In this document: piece after piece, positions 7,781 to 15,817 of the stretch | Position numbering within the stretch: the first letter of the stretch is position 1 | Layout: each line of letters begins with the position of its first letter | Source of the DNA: CAZEPJ01 sp964514105 | Lineage (GTDB): Bacteria > Desulfobacterota > Desulfocorpusculales > Desulfocorpusculum | Length of the DNA: 38,527 nucleotides | Direction: 5' to 3' | Assembly: GCA_964514105.1 (NCBI GenBank) | Contig: CAZEPJ010000044.1 | Span: forward strand, 1 to 38,527 | The notes under the pieces: generated by a model | What the model was told of the DNA's origin: nothing | Seen by the model: the letters and a program-made list of their open reading frames with translations, nothing else | Database searches by the model: none | Position numbers and translations under genes: made by a program

Positions 7781-9568
7781 TCACCTATGCCGAACCTGGA
7801 TCCAGAGGTCCTCCAGTTGCTTGGGATCTACCCTGGCCGGGGCTTCGGTGAGCAGGCACGTCCCCCGCTGGGTCTTGGGGAACGCGATGACGTCTCGAAT
7901 GGTGGACCCTCCGGCCATGAGCATGACCAGCCGGTCCAGGCCGAAGGCGATCCCCCCATGGGGGGGGGCCCCGTACGCCAACGCCTCCAGCAGAAAGCGA
8001 AACCGCTCCTGGGCCTCTTTCTCGGAAATCCCCAGGGCCCGGAAAAGCGCCTTCTGAAGGTCCAGCCGGTGATTCCGGATACTCCCGCCGCCGATCTCGT
8101 TGCCGTTGAGGACCAGGTCGTACGCCCTGGCCCTGACCCGCAGCGGTTCGCCCTCCAGGAACCGTGCATCCTCTGCCTTGGCGGCGGTGAACGGGTGGTG
8201 AACGGCCACATGGCGGCCGGCTTCGGCGTCATACTCCAGGAGGGGGAAGTCCGTCACCCACAGGAACGAGAACGCGTCCTCCTTGACCAGTCCGAGCCGC
8301 CGGCCGAAGTGGCCCCGCAGGAGGTCCAGCGTGGCGTTGACCATGCCGGCTTCCCCCGCCGCAAAAAGGATCAGATCTCCCGCCTCCAACCCCGCCTTCC
8401 GGGCCACCTCGTCCCGCTCTCCCGGCTGGAGCGCCTTGGCCACCGGCCCCTGCCATTCATCGCCCCCGACCTTGACCCAGGCGACCCCCCTGGCGCCGGT
8501 CTGGATCTGATAGTGCGCCTTGAGGTTCTCCTCTCCCTGCATGCGATCCAGCTCGGCACGGGAGAGCCCGGCCTGTCCTTTGAGGGGCAGCGCCTTGACC
8601 ACACCCCCATCTCCCACGGCCCGGGCGAAGAGCCTAAATTCCGTGTGCCGAAAGACCTCGGTGAGATCCACGAGCTCCAGGGCGAAGCGCGTGTCCGGCT
8701 TGTCCGTACCGTAGCGCGCCATGGCCTCGGCATGGGTCAGGCGGGGAAACGGGGCGCCCGCCACGCGGCCCAAGGCCTCTCGGAACATGGCCTCCATCAG
8801 CCCCTCGGCCACGGCCTGCACGTCCTTCTCGTCCACGAAGGACATCTCCATGTCGATCTGGGTGAACTCCGGCTGACGGTCTCGCCTCAGATCCTCGTCC
8901 CGGAAGCACTTGACGACCTGGAAATAGCGGTCGAATCCGGCCACCATGAGGAGCTGTTTGAACAGCTGGGGAGATTGGGGCAGGGCGTAGAACTGCCCCT
9001 GCTGCAGACGGCTGGGGACCAGGAAGTCCCTGGCGCCTTCGGGGGTGCTGCGCGTGAGAAACGGGGTCTCCACCTCCACGAATCCCTGGGAGTCCAGGTA
9101 GTTTCGCACCGCGCGCACCGCCCGGTGCCTCAGCTCGAAGTTCCGGAACATGCAGGGCCGCCGAAGGTCCAGGTATCGATACCGCAGCCGGACGTTCTCG
9201 GCCGCCTCGGTCTCGTCCTCGATGGGGAACGGTGGGGTCTGGGATTCGTTGAGGATCTCCAGCTTGTCGGCCGCCACCTCCACGCTTCCCGTGGGGATCT
9301 TGGGGTTCTCGGTCTCAGGCGGGCGCCTTCGGACCTCGCCCTGGACGCTCAGGACGAATTCCGAGCGAATCCTCCTGGCCTCGGCGTGGACCTCGGGGGA
9401 GCGCTCGGGATTGAAGACCGTCTGAACCAGGCCGCTGCGGTCCCGCAGGTCCACGAAGATCACGCCCCCCAGGTCGCGCGTGGTCTGGGCCCAGCCCGCC
9501 AAGCGGACCCGCTTTCCGATGTCCGCCTCCGACAGGGTCCCGCAGCGGTGGCTCCTCATGGAATCCAT
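7781..9568 (-). CDS. aspS: Aspartyl-tRNA synthetase
   Basis: Class II synthetase charging tRNA-Asp (595 residues from the ATG at 9568). The N-terminal OB fold reads GKRVRLAGWAQTTRDLGGVI and IFVDLRDRSGLVQ. The catalytic core has the class II motifs RYRYLDLRRP, KCFRDEDLRRDRQPEFTQID (motif 2) and GIAFGLDRLVML (motif 3), and the bacterial GAD insertion lies between. ATGs at 9589, 9568 and 9559 are all possible. The one at 9559 (MRSHRCGTL) lines up with typical bacterial starts; the AAGGAGG at 9590-9596 is too close to 9589. An internal TTG at 9577 would be spaced 10 nt from it. Eleven or more bases after hisS, so the two are co-transcribed. Confidence 0.96.
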   Translation of the reverse strand: MDSMRSHRCGTLSEADIGKRVRLAGWAQTTRDLGGVIFVDLRDRSGLVQTVFNPERSPEVHAEARRIRSEFVLSVQGEVRRRPPETENPKIPTGSVEVAADKLEILNESQTPPFPIEDETEAAENVRLRYRYLDLRRPCMFRNFELRHRAVRAVRNYLDSQGFVEVETPFLTRSTPEGARDFLVPSRLQQGQFYALPQSPQLFKQLLMVAGFDRYFQVVKCFRDEDLRRDRQPEFTQIDMEMSFVDEKDVQAVAEGLMEAMFREALGRVAGAPFPRLTHAEAMARYGTDKPDTRFALELVDLTEVFRHTEFRLFARAVGDGGVVKALPLKGQAGLSRAELDRMQGEENLKAHYQIQTGARGVAWVKVGGDEWQGPVAKALQPGERDEVARKAGLEAGDLILFAAGEAGMVNATLDLLRGHFGRRLGLVKEDAFSFLWVTDFPLLEYDAEAGRHVAVHHPFTAAKAEDARFLEGEPLRVRARAYDLVLNGNEIGGGSIRNHRLDLQKALFRALGISEKEAQERFRFLLEALAYGAPPHGGIAFGLDRLVMLMAGGSTIRDVIAFPKTQRGTCLLTEAPARVDPKQLEDLWIQVRHR

Positions 9569-9599
9569 CTCAGGCTTCAAGCGCTCCATGCCTCCTTGA

Positions 9600-10865
9600 T
9601 CATTGCTGTCCCCGGTCCTCTCCGCCCAGGACGGCGTCGAGATCTCCCAGTGCGACATCCTGCTGGCTGCCCGTGGCCATGTCCCTCAAAGTCGCCCGTC
9701 CCGAGGCCATCTCCGCTTCCCCGATGATCAGCACGCGCCGGGCCCCGAGCTTGTCGGCCCGGCGCAGCTGGGCCTTGAGGCTGGCCCCCCGGAAGTCCAT
9801 CTCGGCCCGCATGCCCGCCCTCCGAGCCCGTTCCACCCAGAGGAAGGCCTCCCGGGCAGCTGCCTCGCCCAGGGCCGCCGCGAACAGGGCCAGGGGCCGC
9901 TCCCGCCGGAACCCTTTCCCCCGCAGGATGCGAACAAGGCGTTCCACCCCGATGGCGAAGCCGATGCCCGGTAGATCGGGGCCGCCGAGCGCTCCGATGA
10001 GGGTGTCGTAGCGCCCACCGCCGCACACGGCGTTCTGGGCGCCCAGGTCCTGGCTCATGACCTCGAAGGTGGTCCGGGTGTAATAGTCCAGGCCCCGCAC
10101 GATCAACGGGTTGACCGAGTACGGGATCTCCAAGAGGTCCAGATGCGCCCGGAGCCCGCCGAAATGTCCCACGCAAGCCGGGCACAGGGTGTCGAGGATG
10201 CGCGGAGCCCCTTGGAGGACCGCGGCGCACCCCTCCACCTTGCAGTCGTAAATGCGCAGCGGGTTTGCATGGAGCCTTCGCCGACAGTCCCCGCACAGAT
10301 CCCCCTCCTTGCCGGACAGGAAGCCGACCACCGCCGCCCGGAACCCGGGTCGGCACACGGGGCATCCCAACGAGTTGATCTGGAACTCCAGCTCCCGGAG
10401 GCCCAGGGTCACGAAGAAGGCGCGCAGCATGGCCAGCAGTTCGGCGTCCGTCCTGGGATCCGCCGAGCCGAGGATCTCGGCGTCGATCTGGTGAAACTGC
10501 CGGTAGCGCTCCTTCTGGGGTTTCTCGTGGCGAAACATGGGCCCCATGCAGTACAGCTTCTGGAGAGGCTCGACCTGATGGAGGGCATGTTCGATGTAGG
10601 CCCGAAGGATACCTGCCGTGGCCTCGGGGCGCAGGGTCAGGGACAGGCCGCTGCGGTCCTCGAAGGTGTACATCTCCTTCTCCACGATGTCCGTGGCTTG
10701 CCCGATGCTGCGCGCAAACAGCTCAGTCCTCTCCAGGATGGGGATGCGGATCTCGGAGAAGCCGTAGGCCTGGAAGACCTCCCCGGCGGCCTGCTCCACC
10801 GACTGCCAGAGCTCTGTCTCGCCGGGCAGAACGTCGCGCATCCCTCGAACGGCCTGAATGTCCAT
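9600..10865 (-). CDS. hisS: Histidyl-tRNA synthetase
   Basis: Class II synthetase for tRNA-His (421 residues, typical). It starts MDIQAVRGMRDVLPGE, the standard opening (VRGMRD). Motif 2 is seen in MFRHEKPQKERYRQFHQIDAE; the His-specific block is VRGLDYYTRTTFEV; motif 3 is GIGFAIGVERLV. The C-terminal anticodon-binding domain follows (ERARRAGMRAEMDF ... LGARRVLIIGEAEM). The ATG at 10865 is preceded by a short (about 40 nt) leader from a good promoter. It is first in an apparent hisS-aspS-citrate synthase-ndk transcript. Confidence 0.98.
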   Translation of the reverse strand: MDIQAVRGMRDVLPGETELWQSVEQAAGEVFQAYGFSEIRIPILERTELFARSIGQATDIVEKEMYTFEDRSGLSLTLRPEATAGILRAYIEHALHQVEPLQKLYCMGPMFRHEKPQKERYRQFHQIDAEILGSADPRTDAELLAMLRAFFVTLGLRELEFQINSLGCPVCRPGFRAAVVGFLSGKEGDLCGDCRRRLHANPLRIYDCKVEGCAAVLQGAPRILDTLCPACVGHFGGLRAHLDLLEIPYSVNPLIVRGLDYYTRTTFEVMSQDLGAQNAVCGGGRYDTLIGALGGPDLPGIGFAIGVERLVRILRGKGFRRERPLALFAAALGEAAAREAFLWVERARRAGMRAEMDFRGASLKAQLRRADKLGARRVLIIGEAEMASGRATLRDMATGSQQDVALGDLDAVLGGEDRGQQ

Positions 10866-10909
10866 CGAACCTCACACCACGGCCCCGGCGGCCGAGTCCT
10901 GAAACGTTG

Positions 10910-10938
10910 AATATAGGAGATCGCCCGGCTGGGGTCAA
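10910..10938 (-). promoter_or_regulatory. Sigma-70-type promoter of hisS
   Basis: Minus strand TTGACC (10938-10933), 17 bp spacer, TATATT (10915-10910). Transcription would begin near 10903, about 38 nt before the hisS ATG. The -35 box directly abuts the terminator of the upstream kinase gene. Confidence 0.72.
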
Positions 10939-10942
10939 CAAA

Positions 10943-10963
10943 CAGCCGGCCTCAACCCGGCTG
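10943..10963 (-). terminator. Intrinsic terminator overlapping the kinase stop codon
   Basis: On the minus strand CAGCCGG-GTTGAGG-CCGGCTG forms a 7-bp stem and is followed by TTTGTT. The loop contains the TGA stop of the sensor kinase (10954-10952), and the T-rich tail runs into the -35 box of hisS. Confidence 0.6.
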
Positions 10964-12958
10964 CCCGAGGACCTCACGGAGCACGCGGGCCAGCTCCTCC
11001 AGGCGATAAGGTTTGGCCACCACCCCGGAAAACCCCCGCTCGCGGTGCTCGGCCATGACGGGGTCCGTGGAGTAGCCGCTGGAGACGATGGCCCTGACCG
11101 TCCCATGATCCACCCGGAGCCTTTCCACCAGCTCGGCCCCCCCCATGCCCCCCGGGACCGTGAGGTCCACAATGAGGGCGTGGAACGCCTTTCCCTCCTC
11201 CTGGGCCCGGGTGAAGAGCGCCATGGCCTCCTCGCCGTCGCGGGCTGGCACCACGTCATAGCCCAGGTGTCGGAGCATGGCCTCTGCGACCCGTCTCACC
11301 TGCTCGTCGTCGTCCATGAGCAGGATCCTTCCCTCCCCTGCGGGGGCAGGGCCGGGGTCGGCGTTGGGCGCCGGGGGCGGGCTGTCCGATGCGGGCAGGT
11401 AGAGATGAAAGATCGTCCCCTCCCCCGGGCGGGACGCCACCGAGATGTGGCCCTCGTGCCGTTTCATGATGGCGTAGCTCGTGGCGAGTCCCAGCCCGCT
11501 GCCGGAGGCCTTGGTGGTGAAGTACGGATCGAAGATCTTGCCCAGGTGTTCGGGGGGAATCCCGGCCCCCTGGTCGGCCACGGCGATGTGAACGTAGCGG
11601 CCCGGCCGCAAGGGCAGGCCTTGGTCTTCCTCGACGATGGCGTTTTCTCCCCGCACGTGGATGGTCCCCCCGCCGGGCATGGCCTGATCGGCGTTGATCA
11701 TGAGGTTGTGAACGACCTGGCTGATCTGCCCCTCGTCCACATCCGCCGGCCAGAGATCGGGGGCAACGGCCAGGAGGCATCGGGCCCTGGAGCCCCGCAG
11801 GGCGAAGGCCGCTGATTCGGCCAGGAGCTCGGCGAGGGAGGTGGCGGCCTTCACGGGCGCCCCCCCCTTGGAGAATGTCAGCAGCTGCTGGGTCAAGGCC
11901 TTGGCCCGCGAACACGCCCGCTCGGCCTCGGACAGCAGGAAGCCGACCCGCTCGGGCAACTGCGGCTCCATGCCCGCCAGGGAAAGGTTGCCCAGGATGG
12001 CCGCCAGGATGTTGTTGAAGTCGTGGGCGATGCCCCCCGCCAGGATGCCCAGGGACTCCAGGCGCTGGGCCTTCTGGATCTCCTCCTCCAGCTGCTTTCT
12101 CTCCGTGATGTCGTGTGCCACCACGACGAGCCGGACCGGCTTGCCCTCCTCGTAGAGCACCTTGCGGCGGATGAGAAGCCAGGACCGCCGGCCCTGCTTG
12201 CTGACCCACTCGAACTGGGCCACGTCGGGCACATCCTCCCCCGCCAACGTCCCCTGCAGGCGCTTGAGGAATCGTTCCCGGCTCTCCTCGGTGAGGAGCT
12301 GCAGCGGCGTCATGTGGAGGAGCTCCTCCCGGCTGTAACCCGTGTACTCGCACAGGACGTCGTTCACGCTGACGAACCTGCCCGTGCGCAGATCCACCTC
12401 ATATATCCCCGCAGGGGCGTGTTCGATCAGGTGACGGTACTTCTCCTCGCTCTCCCGCAGCGCCTCCATGGTCTGCCATCGCTCGGTCACATCCTCCACG
12501 ATGCCGATGGCGTACCGCACCTCTTGCCCGGGGATCGATTCCCCCCGGATCCGGGCGTGAAGCCAGTGGACGCTGCCGTCCGGATGGATCATGCGGTACC
12601 GGGTGTCGTAGCCCTGCCTGCTGCGGCCCCCGCGCCACCATCCCTGGAATTCCCCCAACACCCGATCCCGGTCCTCGGGGTGAATCCGCTCCATCCAAAC
12701 GGTGGGTTTCTCGAAAAAGGCCTCCCGCCGAAGGCCCCAGGTCTTTTCGATGGCGGGGGTCGCGTACAGCACCCGTTGCGCGACCACGTCCGCGATCCAG
12801 ATGAACAGGGGCAGGTGCTCTGCCAGATGCCGGAAGAGGGTCTGCCCGTCGTCCAGGCCCCTGTCCTGCGGCAATCCGCCGGGCAAGGGAGACTCGGGCT
12901 CTGAGATCCCCAGCCAGGGGCGCTCGCTCCCCCCGTCCTTGTCTCCTCCCGCCGCCAT
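10952..12958 (-). CDS. Hybrid PAS-PAS sensor histidine kinase with receiver domain
   Basis: 668 residues, no membrane segment, so a soluble sensor. Order: PAS/PAC 1 (about 40-155, ending IVEDVTERW); PAS/PAC 2 (about 165-290, EEKYRHLIEHAPAGIYEVD ... VVVAHDITERK); HisKA with the H-box GGIAHDFNN near residue 310; HATPase with N-box NLMINADQAMPGGG, G1 DQGAGIPPEH and G2 GSGLGLAT; then a receiver domain (about 545-665) with DDDE at its start, the phospho-acceptor Asp in ALIVDLTVPGGMGG, and VAKPY. It is a single gene with its own promoter and terminator; no partner regulator lies beside it. The divergent neighbour encodes an outer-membrane protein, which may be a target but nothing proves it. Confidence 0.93.
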   Translation of the reverse strand: MAAGGDKDGGSERPWLGISEPESPLPGGLPQDRGLDDGQTLFRHLAEHLPLFIWIADVVAQRVLYATPAIEKTWGLRREAFFEKPTVWMERIHPEDRDRVLGEFQGWWRGGRSRQGYDTRYRMIHPDGSVHWLHARIRGESIPGQEVRYAIGIVEDVTERWQTMEALRESEEKYRHLIEHAPAGIYEVDLRTGRFVSVNDVLCEYTGYSREELLHMTPLQLLTEESRERFLKRLQGTLAGEDVPDVAQFEWVSKQGRRSWLLIRRKVLYEEGKPVRLVVVAHDITERKQLEEEIQKAQRLESLGILAGGIAHDFNNILAAILGNLSLAGMEPQLPERVGFLLSEAERACSRAKALTQQLLTFSKGGAPVKAATSLAELLAESAAFALRGSRARCLLAVAPDLWPADVDEGQISQVVHNLMINADQAMPGGGTIHVRGENAIVEEDQGLPLRPGRYVHIAVADQGAGIPPEHLGKIFDPYFTTKASGSGLGLATSYAIMKRHEGHISVASRPGEGTIFHLYLPASDSPPPAPNADPGPAPAGEGRILLMDDDEQVRRVAEAMLRHLGYDVVPARDGEEAMALFTRAQEEGKAFHALIVDLTVPGGMGGAELVERLRVDHGTVRAIVSSGYSTDPVMAEHRERGFSGVVAKPYRLEELARVLREVLGQPG

Positions 12959-13031
12959 GGCTCACCTCTGCACACCGGGGTCGACCCGGACCCCGCAGCG
13001 GAGGCGGCATCCGGTTTCCACCGAGGCACAC

Positions 13032-13060
13032 AGGATACCTCGTCTTCTTTTTTTTGTCAA
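13032..13060 (-). promoter_or_regulatory. Sigma-70-type promoter of the sensor kinase
   Basis: Minus strand TTGACA (13060-13055, perfect), 17-bp spacer beginning with seven As, TATCCT (13037-13032). It lies about 75 bp before the kinase ATG. The A-tract should favour an upstream bend. Confidence 0.7.
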
Positions 13061-13214
13061 CAAATCCAAATGGATATGGGTGGACTGGGGAGGGGCTTCC
13101 CCCTGGCTGCCCGGCGGCCGCAGGTGCCCGATCGCTCTGCGCCTGAAGCAGGGCGGGGGATCTGGGGGGGTGCCACCCGGAGCGGAAAAGGCCGCCCCGG
13201 GCTCCAGAAAATGG

Positions 13215-13243
13215 TTGACAATTTGGGAAGTTCCCAGTAGGAA
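13215..13243 (+). promoter_or_regulatory. Promoter of the TPR/beta-barrel operon with a palindrome in its spacer
   Basis: TTGACA (13215-13220, perfect), 17 bp, TAGGAA (13238-13243, three of six). The spacer holds the perfect palindrome TGGGAA-G-TTCCCA (13224-13236). A weak -10 plus a dyad between the two boxes is the layout expected for a regulated promoter. The start codon lies about 105 bp downstream. The rest of the 389-bp divergent gap (12959-13347) shows the kinase promoter and nothing else recognised. Confidence 0.6.
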
Positions 13244-13347
13244 TAGACTCGGTTTGCGGTCGCCCCGGCGGGCGGTGGGAGCAGATCGCGTGCAGCGGCC
13301 CCCGTGCGGGGGGTTGAGGGAACCCATTGAGGAAGGATGGGCGGGCC

Positions 13348-14847
13348 ATGAGACGATGGATCTTGTTCGTCGGCGTATTGATCGGGTGCTTGGGTCTTCT
13401 GAGCCCTCAGATCAGCTTCGCGTCGGACCTCTCCGAGGTTCTCTTCACCAAGGGCCTCATGTACTACGACCTGGGGCGGTACGATCTGGCCGCCGAGAAC
13501 CTCCGGGAAGCGGCCCGGGAGGACCCCGCCAACCTCGAGATTCGCAAGTATCTCAGCCAGGCGGAGGCCAAGCTGGCCGGCAAACCCTCGCCGGTTGCCG
13601 CCTATGAGGAGGCCGTTCGGAAGGACCCGAGTTCCACCAGAGGCCGCTTGAACCTGGCGGTGGCCCTCACCCTGGAGGGGCAGTTGGATGCGGCCATGGC
13701 CGCCATCGAGGAGGCCAATCGGCTCTCTCCGGGCAACGGCGAGGTCCTCTTCTTCCGGGGGCTCATCCTGTACAAGAAGGGGGCTCTCAAGGAGGCCATC
13801 TCAGATTTCCAGCAGGCCCGAAGCCGGGAGCCGCGACTGGCCCAGGGCGCCATGTTCTACGAGGCCGCATCCCTCTCCAGGCTCAATGACCGCTCGGCGG
13901 CGCAAGGCCTTTATCGCAGGGTCATGCTGGCAGATCCCACCACCGACTATGCCGCGGAGGCGGCGCAGCAGACCCAGGGGATGACGGCCGGAAGGTTCAG
14001 TGCCAAGCTCACCACCGGCGTGGAATACGACACCAATGCCATCCTGGTGGGGAAGGACAACACCTTCGGGGTGGCCTTCGACGCCGATGACCGCTACCAG
14101 TTCCGTTTCCCGGTGTCGGCCCTCCTGGACTACCGCTTCTTGGACGTGGGGGAGTGGTCCTTCGGAGCGCGCTACGGCCTGTATGCCAGCGTCCATGACG
14201 AAAGCAGCGACATGAACGTGATCAGCAACCTGGGCGAGCTGTACGGGGTATGGCGGACGCCCAACTGGTTCATCCGCCCCTTCTACTACTACCAGTCCGT
14301 TTTCCTGGGCGGGGACCAATACTCGGACTCCCACTCCATCGGCGGCAATTTCATGTACTTCGCCCCCTTCAACCTGGCCCCCGAGCTCTTCCTGCGGTTC
14401 CAGCACCGCGAGTACAACTTCGCCACCCTCACCGAGAGCGATCCCGACGGGTGGTCGGGCCGGGGGGAGCTCAATCAGTATTATCTCCTTCAAGGGGGGC
14501 GGGGCCATATCCGCGCGGGCCTGGGACTGGAGGGGTTCAACGCCCAGGGTCGAAACATGGATTACACGGCCCTCCTGCTCCTGGCAGGGGCCCAGTACAT
14601 CTTGCCGTGGGACCTGCGCTTCAATTTCGATTTCGAGTACCAGTCGCGCAGTTATGGCCACGTCCACTCCATATTCGATACCCAGCGGGAAGATCTCCAG
14701 TACTCCTTCGCCTGGCAGCTGAGCAAGCCCCTGGGAAGGGGCTTTGAGGTGACGGGGAGAATCGCCCACATCCGCAATGACTCCAACATCGGCGATTTCG
14801 ACTACAATCGCCAGATTTATTCCTTGCTCTTTTCATGGAACTACTGA
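13348..14847 (+). CDS. Secreted TPR protein with C-terminal outer-membrane beta-barrel
   Basis: 499 residues from the ATG at 13348. A TTG 21 nt earlier is in frame but would add seven polar residues before the signal peptide MRRWILFVGVLIGCLGLL...SFA (cut near residue 26). Residues about 27-205 are TPR-like helical pairs (GLMYYDLGRYDLAAENLREA, LNLAVALTLEGQLDAAMAAI, FRGLILYKKGALKEAISDFQ). From about 215 the chain alternates aromatic and polar residues in beta-strand fashion and ends in the aromatic terminus LLFSWNY, as outer-membrane barrels do. TPR plus barrel recalls Slam (DUF560) and exopolysaccharide porins such as PgaA, but I cannot place it in one family. It is followed by a FecR-domain gene after 33 bp. 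Confidence 0.82.
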   Translation: MRRWILFVGVLIGCLGLLSPQISFASDLSEVLFTKGLMYYDLGRYDLAAENLREAAREDPANLEIRKYLSQAEAKLAGKPSPVAAYEEAVRKDPSSTRGRLNLAVALTLEGQLDAAMAAIEEANRLSPGNGEVLFFRGLILYKKGALKEAISDFQQARSREPRLAQGAMFYEAASLSRLNDRSAAQGLYRRVMLADPTTDYAAEAAQQTQGMTAGRFSAKLTTGVEYDTNAILVGKDNTFGVAFDADDRYQFRFPVSALLDYRFLDVGEWSFGARYGLYASVHDESSDMNVISNLGELYGVWRTPNWFIRPFYYYQSVFLGGDQYSDSHSIGGNFMYFAPFNLAPELFLRFQHREYNFATLTESDPDGWSGRGELNQYYLLQGGRGHIRAGLGLEGFNAQGRNMDYTALLLLAGAQYILPWDLRFNFDFEYQSRSYGHVHSIFDTQREDLQYSFAWQLSKPLGRGFEVTGRIAHIRNDSNIGDFDYNRQIYSLLFSWNY

Positions 14848-14880
14848 TCCGAGCCTAAGCCTTCGTCAAGGAGGTCCGAG

Positions 14881-15693
14881 ATGGATTCCTGGTGCAAACG
14901 ACTCCTGGGTGGCGGGACCCTGATGCTCTGTGTGCTGGGCGGCTGGGGGACGCCCATGGCTGCGCAGAAGGTCGGGACCCTGGCCGACATCCGGGGCAGC
15001 GTGGAGATTCTGCACCCCGGCGACAGGGATTTCCGGGCGGCCAAGCTGTACGAGGACGTGTTGGAGAAAGACAAGATCAGGACGGGCCCCGGTGCCAGGG
15101 CCAAGGTCCTGTACGATGACGACAGCCTCACCACCCTCGGAGAAAACACGGCCATCGACATCCAGGAATACCGGCTGGGGGCCGACAAGAAGCGGACCAA
15201 CTCCCTCATCGGACTACTCCAGGGAAAGCTCCGCTTCATCGTCACCAAGTACCTGGTCAAGGACAAGCCCAATTTCAGTGTGCAGACCCCCACCGCGGTC
15301 ATGGGTGTGCGAGGCAGTGACAGCATCGCCCTGTACGACGGACAGTGCACCAGGGGCTTCCAGCTCTCCGGGCAGGTCCAGATGAGCTGCTCCGATTCCC
15401 TGGAGCCGCGCACCATGCATCTCAACGCAGCGGAGTGGGGACTGAGCTGCCGGCAGGGCCCGTGCCAGGGGCCCAATCCCATCGGCGCCGATCAGCTGCA
15501 GGAACTCCTGGGCTACTTCGCGGCGGCCCCGGGGGGCCAGGATCACCTGGGCAAGGAACTGACCCAGGAGGTGATCGATCTGACGCTCCCCGAACGGGAG
15601 AATCGGAGGTTGCAACAGCCCGGGGGTTCCCAAGGAGGCTCTTTCTTCCCATCGCCGCGCCGGGGCAACGCCCAGAGTCCCAAGAAGAGGTGA
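14881..15693 (+). CDS. Secreted FecR-domain protein
   Basis: 270 residues, with a signal peptide in roughly the first 28 (LLGGGTLMLCVLGGWG...AA). The mature part has a FecR/DUF-type domain at about 30-150: VGTLADIRGSVEIL, DKIRTGPGARAKVLYDDDSL, TLGENTAIDIQEY, LLQGKLRFIV and NFSVQTPTAVMGVRGSD, the last being the best FecR signature. No membrane helix or sigma-factor partner is seen, so this is not a classical FecIR iron system but one of the free-standing extracytoplasmic FecR proteins. Four cysteines in the second half (near residues 156, 166, 188, 193) could form disulfides. The C-terminus is Pro/Gly/Gln-rich. A strong AAGGAGG lies before the ATG. It is co-transcribed with the barrel gene and ended by an intrinsic terminator. 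Confidence 0.85.
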   Translation: MDSWCKRLLGGGTLMLCVLGGWGTPMAAQKVGTLADIRGSVEILHPGDRDFRAAKLYEDVLEKDKIRTGPGARAKVLYDDDSLTTLGENTAIDIQEYRLGADKKRTNSLIGLLQGKLRFIVTKYLVKDKPNFSVQTPTAVMGVRGSDSIALYDGQCTRGFQLSGQVQMSCSDSLEPRTMHLNAAEWGLSCRQGPCQGPNPIGADQLQELLGYFAAAPGGQDHLGKELTQEVIDLTLPERENRRLQQPGGSQGGSFFPSPRRGNAQSPKKR

Positions 15694-15739
15694 TAACGTC
15701 CCAGACGGCCGCTACTTTCCGTTGCCCGGAGACGAACCA

Positions 15740-15765
15740 GGGGCCGCAAAGGCCCCTTTTCGTTT
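15740..15765 (+). terminator. Intrinsic terminator after the FecR gene
   Basis: GGGGCC (15740-15745), 5-nt loop, GGCCCC (15751-15756), then TTTTCGTTT. A textbook stem and T-run, 47 bp after the stop codon. Confidence 0.85.
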
Positions 15766-15817
15766 GAGAAGAGATGGTCCATGATCCTCCCTCCCCATCC
15801 CCTGAGCGACTGTCCCC

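Noticed and set aside
13215..13245. A MerR-type promoter
   Set aside because: MerR promoters have 19-20 bp spacers around the dyad; here the best -10 gives 17 bp.
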